A stretch of 64,000 nucleotides of DNA from Branchinecta lynchi (lineage: Eukaryota > Arthropoda > Branchiopoda > Anostraca > Branchinectidae). The translations under genes were made by a program, and so were the position numbers. Below, piece by piece: positions 54,912-64,000 of this stretch. The stretch is taken from assembly GCA_023053575.1 (NCBI GenBank), contig JAKZAP010000009.1:17775869-17839868 (forward strand), written 5' to 3'. The notes beneath the pieces were generated by a model. It worked only from the letters and a program-made list of their open reading frames with translations, was not told the DNA's origin and made no database searches. Position 1 is the stretch's first letter. The number at the start of each line of letters is the position of its first letter.

Positions 54912-56000
54912 GTTTAAAGTTCAACTGAAAAGCCAACTTGTTTTTTTTTTTTTCATTTAACTAATTACACTGCATTATTTTGATTGCGTTAAGGTGTTTA
55001 TTTCATTTTTCACTATTTGCTCTCTCAGAATATCTACGGCCGTCCTCACAACGCAAAATTCTACTATGGCGCGAAAGATTTGAATCTGAATATACACGCG
55101 GCTTTTCAGTGGTCAGCCATCAGCACGAGAAAGGTGGCTCTCTGAGCGTGTTCCGAACTACTTACCGTAGTTACTACGCATGACGTCACGAATTCTGGCT
55201 TTTTGCCGTCAAGTCTGGAACGATTTTTCTATTCATGCCACGGGCGATTCCGACCAATCACGTTACAGACAGAGATTCCTAGTTACTACGCTCCCGAGCG
55301 TGGTAAGCAAATAGTTACTGTTGGTTACCATTTCGAGGAGGTTGGAACGGTCAGCGTGGTAACTTTTGGTGAGGTTGGAACGGAAATAGTAACTAATAGT
55401 TACTATTTGTAGAAGGGTGGAACACGCTCTCTGTGTGAACATTTATTTTTCTTAAATCGTTTTCGTCAAGCATACAACACAGATACAAGCGCATAGAGGT
55501 ACCACGAATCAGACAGGGAAATTCCCTTAGAAAAGAATAAAGTAGTAATTTATTCGTTCACACTTTCACGGTTACAAAACCAAAATTGGTGAGTAGCTAC
55601 TGTCATGCAGAAATGTATCAGTATCACATATAATTATCAGTATAACATATACAACAATCTTTGATATAAAACTATTTGGTAACTGCTGTGTTTAGCCGCT
55701 ATTGGTTGGAATATTGGGACCGTCGTAGAGACTGCTCGCTCTTGCCTTTCCCTTACATTGTTGTATGGGGGAGGGAGAAACTCATTGTAGATGGGGTGCG
55801 AAATAAGTTTCTTACCCATCTCGAGGTATAGGTTCAGTCCCCGTTTCTCCAAGGTATCAATTGAATCCATTATCTGAGCATCGTTTATTCTTGAATAGCT
55901 GAGCAACGAAGTAACGCATTTTCATCAGATCATCAAGCCTTTTTAATAAGTCAGGGGTAACTAGATTGTCCTGTTACATCCCTTTTGAGTTAAACTTTAA
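54912..56000 (+). mobile_element. Family M element, copy 2, carrying a nested family C MITE
   Basis: It starts TTTAAAGTTCAACTGAAAAG and ends GAGTTAAACTTTAA. It shares CTACGGCCGTCCTCACAACG and GCGGCTTTTCAGTGG with copy 1. The MITE at 55144-55429 interrupts it; removing that leaves about 800 bp, still longer than copy 1, so this copy keeps extra internal sequence. Confidence 0.6.
55144..55429 (-). mobile_element. MITE, family C, copy 3, 3-bp TSD, nested in another element
   Basis: Reverse orientation: the GACGTCATGCG-containing end comes first. Ends are GAGCGTGTTCC and AGAAGGGTGGAACACGCTC. TCT flanks it at 55141-55143 and 55430-55432. It lies inside the family M copy at 54912-56000, so it inserted later. 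Confidence 0.8.
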
Positions 56001-56092
56001 TCAACATTTAGATGAAGCAGCCAGTATTGTTGTATCAAGAGAAGAGAGTTATCGCGAAGCCATCAGCCTGTGTGGTCCAACAATTGGTACAA

Positions 56093-56497
56093 CCTAGAAT
56101 AAATAATCAGATATAACCTCTGTCTTTGGTACCATGCAACCATGAATACTTCGGTAAAAATGAGCTGACGTAGAGGTGATTACTGTAGCTTTTTACCCGT
56201 CTACTCTACTTCCGTCTTCACCGTTGCTCATCACAGAGAAAGAAAATGCAGGAGGTGTACTCCGCGCGCTGACCCGCTCTTGAGCGCGTTCAAAGAACCA
56301 ATCAGCTTTGTCTCCTACTTTTCCTCAAGGTGGTTTCATAGCGATGTAGCTAATTGGAGAGGTAACGAAACCTGATGTGGCGCGAATCTACTAACCTCCG
56401 CTCGTTCTCAGCGGAAAAGGCATGGGGAAATACTCGACTCTGCGTAGTCATAGTACAGAGCTAGGGAGACGGAAGTTCTGTCGGATTATCTGTTCTT
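56093..56497 (+). mobile_element. MITE, family P, copy 2, 7-bp flanking repeat
   Basis: GGTACAA lies at 56086-56092 and 56498-56504. It shares the body of copy 1 (ACCTCTGTCTTTGGTACCAT, CCGCGCGCTGACCCGCTCTT, GAACCAATCAGCTTTGTC) and has extra sequence near its right end. Confidence 0.6.
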
Positions 56498-57039
56498 GGT
56501 ACAATTACTGTATCTTGTTTTTACTGCGAAGCGTCTTTCGGGGGCATCTGGAAGTTGATCATCTGAAAGAGAACTAACAAAACAAAGAATGACGTGATTT
56601 AATTAAAAGGTTCTTTAAAAAAAATGAAACTACTCCGTCGTAATTGCAATTTCTTTAGGCTCTAGACCTTGCTAACCAGTATCGGTTGTTTTGCTTTTAT
56701 TTTGTACTGTCTTTGGGCGTCGTCTTTTTGCTTAATTTGCCGTTCTGATCATGTTCCTGTTTTGAAAGTGGGGGAAATTCCCGGGAGTCATATTTTGTGT
56801 TTCTGATTAAACGCGTTCATTGGAACACGCAAATGGAAAATTTGGTTGGGAAAGTTGATCGTAGACTTCGACTTTTTATACGGATTTAATTTTCGTTTTT
56901 GCTTGGCGATCACTGAAGGGGGAGAACTGTCGATCGGGGAACAAAATAGAAAAGAAACCCGTACCCAAACCTAGAATTTTCGAAGGCAAATGATGGTAGT
57001 TCCGTTCTTGATGCGGGTTTATTCTCAACGTTGGACTGT

Positions 57040-57420
57040 TTTGTCATATGATCGATGATATGCCGTTCTTAATGAATTGTGACAAAAGGGGTATTAAGCT
57101 GCTACGATTTGGTTTATTGTACTTGTTATTACCTTGCTTACGGAAGAGGTTTAAAGGGTTGGACTGGCTATCAGACCATTAGTAGTAGAATATGTTGTAA
57201 CTCAAGCTATTCGTGCAATTCAACATTTCTATGGATTTATACTTGCGGTTTGTTTACATTTAAAGCATTTAAAGTGGGATGATTACAAAATAGCTTATTT
57301 CAATACTTGTTTGGTTATTGAGACTGTGAAATGTCTCGGTTGTAAAGCTGTTTGTATATAAAATGTGATAAATAGTTTACTTCAACACTCCACGTCTGAG
57401 CGCTTGTGCACTTGTTGAGG
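57040..57420 (+). repeat. Family H repeat, copy 2
   Basis: It matches 5560-5945 over its full length with scattered substitutions. The similarity starts at GTTTTGTCATATGATCGATG and ends after CGCTTGTGCACTTGTT. Confidence 0.5.
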
Positions 57421-59193
57421 TTGTTAAGCGTTTTATCTTATCTCTGTGATTTTAGTGTCATTCAGTAAGCGGTAGCGTAATTTGGGGAGAATTTCCCCGA
57501 AGTCGCTATTTCTGACATTGTGAATGGTTGTCTTCGACTGATTTTCGCTTTTACCTGGGACTTTTATGAAATCGTAATGCCGTTGGATCTTGATCGTAAA
57601 CCGCGACTTTTACGAAACTGTAATACCAATTAGGAAGTTCAGATTTTTCGGTCGTCAAAAGAAACTGATTAATGTTCGGGATCACTGCCGGAACGAGGAC
57701 CTCTGCCCTCCTGTTTGTTATGGTTTTCTTTGAGATTTAGTGGTTAACACTTCTGGTTTAGGCACGCCTTAGCCCAGATGTGGATCGGGGATATATGAGA
57801 TGGTGATGAAGAAATGTAGCAAGTGGTTTCTTAGGGGTTCTTCATTCGTGAGCGAAATTCGTGACATCGTCGTCACGGCCACAAAGCCAAGGGGGAGGGA
57901 CGGGGGTCGTAAAGGGCCATGGACTTTGGAAGTGGTCTTTAAAGTTGTGAAAATATATGATGGTGATGGCAGGGGCGTCGCTATGGGACCCCCTTCCCCC
58001 TTCAAAGAAAGAAACAAAGCTAAGGTTGGCGCTGGCACACCACCCGACCACAAAAGTTGAGCTAACCTGGGCGCTCGGAGAGCGCCCGACCACACAATTC
58101 CAGGTAAACTGGGTACTCGCTAAGTGGGGGGCTGGCAGTGCGCCCGGAAGGTCAGTAAGGCTAGTTCAGGGTTACCAAGAAACTGGGTTAACATCCATTT
58201 TGGACGTAGGCGTTCTGTGTTCCCGAGCGTCTGAGACTGAAGGAATTGCAGTCTCTTATACAGAGCCGGGCTATTTCTAGTTGTTCGGATACGAAGAGAT
58301 TTTTTAATCATATTTTGTCAGAACTAGAAGCTGTCAGATCTGAGCTTCCAAGATCGACTAAAGACAGTCGTCAAGTCATGAATTCCACCCTGGAGAACAC
58401 AGTTTTAACCCGAATTTAACTCTCGATTCAAGTAGAAATCAGGCTGATTTGGTTTTGCGGACATTTTCAAAAATTTGTTAATCGCATGCAAAAATTCTTT
58501 GTATTCTAACAGAAACGAATCCTCCGTACGACGTTAATAATAAATTGGCTGTGTTAGCAAGGAGAGAAGATGTAGTGACGGGGGATTATTGAACGTGGCA
58601 CTTGATTTTTATGTGGTTTCTGTAAATTCAGGACAAGTCTGCTCTGTTTAAATTTTTTTTTTTTTTTTAATCAGTCCACCGGTCACCAAGGTTTGGCACA
58701 AAACAGAGGGCAGAGGGTGTCATTTTTCCCTATAAAAAAAAATACAGAAGGAGAAAAATACTAAAAAACATTAATAGTCTTTGCAGAATCCCTAAGCTGT
58801 AGATTGGTGTAAGGAACAATGCTTTACCTAAATGGGAGGTAGGCGTGTATCACAGTATGCGGATTTTCTAGATTATTTACTGTTTTTTGTCAAGATTTTT
58901 GCGTGATAAGTGCTATACTCAACGCGATTTCGATCTAGCGGCAATTCAAGCCTTTAAAGGAGTTGAATCAGATGAAATGCTAGCAGCTTTTACAACCAAG
59001 AGATCAGAAAAGATGGATTCATACGTTTCCTTCAGAGCAAAATAACACTAAGGAGTAGTGCCAAGACCTGTGCTTTCCGTGCTTTGCAAACGGACCACAT
59101 TCGCTGCGCCGTCCACTACGCTTGCGGCATTTAAAGTGTGACAAACTTGCGGGCTTAGAAATTTGTAGTAAAGCAAAGGTGCGGTCTGCACCT
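57421..59193. other. No confident gene
   Basis: Frames on both strands around 57770-58280 are open for 80-108 codons, but the two strands mirror each other over a GC-richer patch with CGCCCGACCACA and ACCCGACCACAAAAG repeats, which suggests a repeat rather than a gene. Confidence 0.35.
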
Positions 59194-59410
59194 AGGCATG
59201 GGCACTGTTCCTGTTTTCTGTTTCTGTTTCTGTTTTTTTCCTCCTGTTTTACTGTTTACTGTTTTCTGTTTCAGGAACCCAAAATAAACAGAACAGCTGT
59301 TTTGAAGCCAGCTGTTTTTTTTCTCACCTGTTCTGTTCCGTTATGGTGTATCCTGTTTTGCCTTGTTCCTGTTTTTTTTTTTACCTGTTTAAACAGCCAA
59401 ATCTGTTTTT
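59194..59410. repeat. CTGTTT-rich low-complexity repeat
   Basis: Repeated CTGTTTCTGTTT and AACAG motifs follow GGCATGGGCACTGTTCCTG. The same GGCATGGGCACTGTTC edge, reversed, borders the CTGTTT-rich block at 61725-61923. Long open frames in these blocks are pyrimidine-driven artefacts. Confidence 0.6.
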
Positions 59411-59805
59411 TGTGGGCAACCCGCCTTATCAATACAACAAATCTTTTAACTCAAGATTTGCATCATTTCGAAATGCCTCATTCCAAAAGAGGCCAATTTG
59501 TCAACCTTACCAGTGACCCACGCGAAATGTTGATGCGATGACGGCTAAAATATTGAGCAAGAATCAAGCAATAGTAGGAACAACATAAAAAAATGGGAAC
59601 TTCAGATACTGTAAATATTTATTCAGCTCAAACTGACGGCGAATTGCATTTGACTGAGCTAAATGGATACGTAGTCAGCTAAGTCTTAGACTACTGTTGC
59701 AGCTTTCCGCTGACCCTTCGTCGCAGCAGCCGTCTTCGGGTCCAATATGAAAAAGTGCGCAAGCGCTGAAATGTAATGTGTAAAAGTAAAACGTATATCA
59801 TATCA

Positions 59806-60166
59806 GAGATGGGCGAATCCGATTATGAAAGGATTCGAACCCGAATCCGAAATCATGTTCATAGGTTATAGTTTAAAATCAGAGGTGACAAAAAACACTG
59901 AAGGTAATCAGATAATGTGATAGATTACTTAACATATTTGGTGGTGGACACCACAAAATTTGGTTGTCTAAAGCCCACTGCGTAAAAATTGGGAAAACGG
60001 AAACTGAAAGGATGTAGCATAGAAATTTGAGCGGATTCGTAAGATTGAGGGTTTGGAATCCGAGTCCGAAACCGAATCCAGCCTGAGAAGCAGAAGATTC
60101 GAATCCGGCCAAAAGGACGAATGCTGGATTCGAATCTGAATCCGGATTCGGATTCGCCCAACTCTG
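59806..60166. mobile_element. MITE with GGGCGAATCC ends and internal GAATCCGAA palindromes
   Basis: It starts GATGGGCGAATCCGATTATG and ends GGATTCGGATTCGCCCAACT, inverted repeats. Several internal GGATTCGAA/TTCGAATCC motifs occur near both ends. Apparent minus-strand ORFs here (GFGFGLGF-like) come from these repeats. Confidence 0.55.
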
Positions 60167-60499
60167 TATCATCTATTGTGTACGAACAGCCTAATAACCA
60201 TTCGCCCTTGACTTTTAATTCATTGGTCAATATGGGCCCAGTTACCAGCGTTTGGATGTGGGGGGCGGGGAGTATCACCGAAAGATACATCTAGATGGGT
60301 CTTTGGGTGGGTTCAAAGACCCATCTGGATAATGATGTTCACGCATTCCAAATTTCCACCTTAGTACCAGGCATGTTTAGCAAGTTTGCGAATTTGGTCA
60401 GGCAATTTACTCTGGGCAATCCGGGCCCAGTTGCACATAATTCGCAAAACTGTGTGTCATTTCGCTAAACATACTGAATTATTGGGGTTCTACAAAGAA

Positions 60500-60702
60500 A
60501 AATTTTTATTTTCCACTATCTGCTCTAGTTATGACGTTCAGAATATGTGCGGCCGTCCCCACAACGCAAATTCTACTATGACTCGGGAAATTTTAATCTA
60601 AATACAAACGCTGCTTTTCGTTGGGCAGAGGTGAGATTGGTGAAGATTGTTTAGTGCCGGATTGTCCTATCCCAGCCTTTTTAGGTTAAACTTTAAAGGA
60701 AA
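60500..60702 (+). mobile_element. Family M element, 5'-truncated copy
   Basis: It matches the middle and right end of copy 1: GTGCGGCCGTCCCCACAACG, GGGAAATTTTAATCTAAATA, GCAGAGGTGAGATTGGTGAA and the end GGTTAAACTTTAAAG. A short end fragment is also at 34862-34885. Confidence 0.55.
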
Positions 60703-60925
60703 CATTAGTCACTGGGGGAATTGTGACCAATTGCCCTTGAACCGAGAGTGTATCGGAGCTCGAATCCCAAAAGTGACAACTAGACCCCAAGGCCCACAAG
60801 TACACCAAGTTTCAAATTAGTATCTGTCATGGTTCAAGAGATAAGAATGCCAAAATAAAACGGTGAAAACCGAGAACGGAAAACCGGCTATCGCGGCCGC
60901 AAGAGTGGAGTGTTCATAAATGAAC

Positions 60926-61724
60926 TTTCCACTAAAACTGAACATGTGATCACCTAGAAGGGTTCACATGACGTATTATCTGTTCAACGAAGTTAAATGT
61001 GATTTCAAAAGACTAGTACTTTCAAGTTCAAAAAGGCTCGAAAGGCTGTAACTAGCTTAGCGACATCACAACATCCGCACCGGTTCATAATGTAAACAAA
61101 CATAACTGGAATTCCTGACAGTATTTTTGGCACACCCTTAGTTCTATACGGAAAAGTTGAGATTTGTTCAACTTGATGATGAAAGTGTAACTCCGTTTCA
61201 CGGATTTTCGCAGAATAGTCGACTCACATTCAGCCGAGAAATCTGCGCGTTTTGAGCCTTGTATGACCATGCTCAAAAGAAACCACCGAGGAAAAGCTAT
61301 TCGGTATTCTGATTGAACATGGATCCCTCGCGGCCCTCCCATCACACAAAAAAATGACCATCATCACCAACCACTGTCACGAAGTGAAGCCTGCTTAACT
61401 TTGAGTTTGTATGATCCGTAAACTTTAGTTTATTACCGATCACTATGACAAACAATCCAAGTGGAAAGGTAGGCTATGCGAAAATTTGTTGTTAAGACAA
61501 ACGAAACTTCCATGGCTCATTTCCCATCGGGAAAAAGTGTAATTCATTGATAAAGGCAGCTGGAATTCTGGACCAAGATATTTGTTGTTCTATGAAATGA
61601 ACTCGAAGAAAGGCATCTGTGCGGTGCAAGGAAGAACTATTTAAGATACTTCATGGTACAGGGCAAACTATAGGTGGACTCTGCCATAAACATAATACAA
61701 AAATACGGGAAATCAAATAATAAA
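60926..61724. other. No gene seen
   Basis: Mixed unique-looking sequence; the minus-strand frame 61085-61345 has no recognisable motif. Confidence 0.35.
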
Positions 61725-61923
61725 AAAAAAAACTGTTTTAAACAGCCGGTTCTGTTTTTTTTCGCCTGTTTAACAGCTGTTTCTGTTTTCGAAGTCATCA
61801 TTTCTGTTAAAACAGAACAGGACCTGTTTTCAAGTTTCCTGTTTTCTTTCTGTTTCTGTTCTTGTGTGACCTGTTTCTGCCTGTTCCTGTTTGAATGCAA
61901 AAACAGAACAGTGCCCATGCCTA
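61725..61923. repeat. CTGTTT-rich low-complexity repeat, second block
   Basis: Repeated CCTGTTT/AACAG motifs ending GAACAGTGCCCATGCC. It carries the edge motif of 59194 in the opposite orientation, while the pyrimidine-rich strand is the same. Confidence 0.6.
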
Positions 61924-62369
61924 TCTGCACCCACCAAGGAAACAATGGAGGCTGTATCATTTGTTTGCTATGTTCAGAATATGAGATTATCGGAGCCAGC
62001 GCTGATTAGCGGCTGAATGAGTTTTAAGTAGGGACGTTCTCTATCGCTAGTGGTCCTAGTGTCGCTGCTATTCGAGTGTGTGTCACTTCTTTCAAGTTTT
62101 GGCGCTACTCTCTAGTGTTATTTTGCTCTGGTTGCCTTTGCTTCTAAAAACATACCTTGACTTCAAGCACAGATCTGTTGAATGGTTCGGCAAAGCGCAA
62201 GCATAGTTTCACTAGAGTCATCGAGGACGTAGGAGCTACTGGTTGTGATAATCGTGCTTTAGGAAGTTTTGTTTTGCTTGTGAGACGGAAAGAAAATTTC
62301 TTGAAATTGCAGAATTAGTCGGTCAGTAATTTTCGCTCTTTTCTGGTCGGATTTGAAGCCAGAAGCTCG

Positions 62370-63160
62370 CAGTTGTCCAGACAACTGGGTCTTGTCTTAG
62401 CCAGATCCAGTCAACGCCAGACTCCTTGAACATTTTTACAATTAAAATTCAGAAACAGATTAAGGCCAAATAGCTAGTCATCTGAGAAAAGCAAGTTCAG
62501 GTATGGATTCAGCATGTGCGTTTACCCCTATAAGTCATATACTGTTTTGACGAAAACTTCCTGCCACTTCTGCCAATTTCCTGGTTTCGGCCGAACTCCA
62601 GAACTACTTGTCCGGCGAAAAAAGAAAGCTCAAAAATGAACTCAAGGTATCTTCTGTCAATCTAATCAACTATCTAAACATCTAATCAACTCCAAATAAT
62701 ACTTTTAGTCTTAACAAACTTTCCGGTTTGGGCCGGATTCCGGACGAACTACTTGTCGAGAAAATGGTTTTCACATCGTCCTCAGTATGTCTTCCTACCC
62801 CTAAATCGAACATTTAATCAACTTCAAATAAAACTTTTACTTTTATTCCGGGAATTCCGGGTGAACTACTTGTCCGATGAAGAAATGGTTTTCACCATCG
62901 CGTTCAGCGTGTCTTCTTACCCCATAATCGACTATCAAATTAGCTGTTTCAAAATACTTTGTTTGCCCCTTAATTTGAACCCCCTCTCCCACCCCTAAAT
63001 GTAGGGCCCATCTACGAACTTGACTGGTCCGACGACCCAACGAATCCTCACACCAAGTTTCATCAAAATATCTCATTCCCTTCGAGAGTTATCGTGCTTA
63101 CAGACGGACGGACAGACGGACAACTTTTGCGATGTCATAGGTATCCCTCCACTCCAAACT
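62370..63160 (-). repeat. Complex repeat, family J, copy 3 (reverse)
   Basis: Read on the minus strand it has GGAGGGATACCTATGACATC, TCCGTCTGTCCGTCCGTCTG, several GACATGCTGA-type units (for example GTAAGAAGACACGCTGAACG) and, at the other end, CTGGCGTTGACTGGATCTGG. A terminal fragment (GAAACCTTTGGTCCTGTT) is also at about 13804. Confidence 0.55.
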
Positions 63161-63264
63161 GTGTTGAAAACGGCAATGGTTCTGAATAACTCCCAAGACT
63201 TTAATTTTAAATAAACTGTAATTAAAGAAAAGTCAGGGCTTTGTAATAAACTGGTTCATCTCCT

Positions 63265-63480
63265 TATTATGAATGAATGAATAAATTTATGACGCACTAC
63301 CCAAGGGTGTAAGTCCAGTAAAAAAGGATAAAGAAATATAAAGAATCGCAAAACACTCAAGAAATATTTTCCATAAAGGTTCACTAATTTAGGATCACGT
63401 TGATGGGATCGTGGACAGGTAATTTTCCAATCGGAGAACTCAAATTAGAGGAGAGGGCTTCAAGCGTCAACAATGGGTCA
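63265..63480 (-). repeat. Interspersed repeat with GAATGAATG edge, copy 2
   Basis: Same family as 23600-23815; the left edge has AATGAATGAATGAATAAATT. The right edge ends after AAGCGTCAACAATGGGTC. Confidence 0.5.
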
Positions 63481-64000
63481 GAAATTAACAAACGGCGGAT
63501 CAGGTAGCGTGATCGGGTTATGTGTTGTGTTCTTTCCCAAATGAGTTATAATCACCTCGGGATGCTCTTATTCTTTTTTTCTCAGGCTATATGGCATATT
63601 CTTTAGTTGATTTATGTTTTTCTTGCGAAGTCGCAAGCTCGGATTTCCATAAGATATTACATCTGAGTCGGAGAGCATATTGGTAAGCCTGAGAGCAATA
63701 TTTTATGGAAATTCAGCTTATATGCATTTAGGCTCTGTCTCCGGCCGGGCCTTCCCGAGGGGGTACTCACTTGGTGGGGACCCCTGAACAGTTTCTATGG
63801 GCACTGACTAGACACCGTAGGCTACTATTTTGGGAGTTGGCCATACATTCCTGACAACCGAATAATGTGGGAGCTCAGTTAGCTGAGTCAATTCGGAACC
63901 GGATCCGAAATTTAGATTGAAATGCCGAAAAAATCTGAATGTTCGCTTCCATGATTTTCATCATCTTCATTTCATTCTGCGTATTTCCCGAAAAAAATGA
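63481..64000. other. No confident gene; one possible acceptor/donor pair
   Basis: TCTTTTTTTCTCAG at 63570-63583 and a GTAAGC donor near 63682 enclose about 98 bp. The frame expected from the exon ending at 52300 (phase 0) hits a TAG at once, so it is not the next tincar-like exon in that phase. Confidence 0.25.

Noticed and set aside
57769..58280. Gene on either strand
   Set aside because: Opposite-strand frames mirror each other over a locally repeated CGCCCGACCACA patch; no splice or domain support.
59122..59541. Hydrophobic membrane protein of 139 codons
   Set aside because: The hydrophobic run is the translation of CTGTTT/TTTTCC low-complexity DNA.
59879..60290. Glycine/phenylalanine-rich protein on the minus strand
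   Set aside because: Residue pattern arises from GAATCC/GGATTC repeats of the 59806-60166 MITE.
63584..63681. Next tincar-like exon
   Set aside because: The phase required by the exon ending at 52300 hits a stop within seven codons.

Overview
This is a window of an animal nuclear genome, not a microbe or virus. It is AT-rich, with long stop-filled non-coding stretches, GT-AG introns, tRNA-derived SINEs, LINE 3' ends and many MITE families. The one gene family I recognise, tincar, is to my knowledge a metazoan multi-pass membrane protein absent from vertebrates. The dense poly-G/poly-C-bearing MITEs suggest a marine invertebrate, but I cannot name the species or phylum. Nearly all of the short open reading frames are chance frames in repeats.

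Gene content. One gene on the + strand appears to span the window. Three exons are convincing: 10453-10672, 47001-47191 and 52060-52300. Each has good splice sites and encodes hydrophobic segments, and the last two join in frame (phase 2/1). Two more exons, near 11792 and 12261, are phase-compatible candidates. I read the whole as a tincar-like gene from remembered family features only. First and last exons were not found; the gene probably starts upstream of, or before, position 10453 and continues beyond 52300. The 34 kb between about 12.8 and 47 kb is an intron, or several introns, packed with mobile elements.

Repeat landscape. 1-10 kb: SINE-like copies, a GC-rich MITE (3890-4172), a G/C-rich minisatellite (4680-5480), a truncated LINE ORF with a TATC tail (6246-6660) and several MITEs. 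10-13 kb: exons. 13-31 kb: two complex GACGGACG-type repeats flanking a foldback element built of 19-mers, more MITEs, and a 116-bp triplicate. 30-32 kb: foldback elements, including a perfect 182-bp inverted repeat. 34-46 kb: further MITE copies, two minisatellites and a perfect 36-bp hairpin. 46-53 kb: two exons, with copies of one poly-G MITE sitting on a splice donor and just upstream of an acceptor. 53-64 kb: nested DNA transposons, a full tRNA-derived SINE and a third GACGGACG repeat.

Most interesting points: (1) a foldback family with a one-sided tail and 12-14 bp target-site duplications, more like target-primed retrotransposition (possibly a Penelope-like terminal repeat) than cut-and-paste; (2) a MITE inserted exactly at a coding splice donor, whose target duplication copied the donor; (3) several MITE families whose ends and target duplications are readable directly from the sequence.
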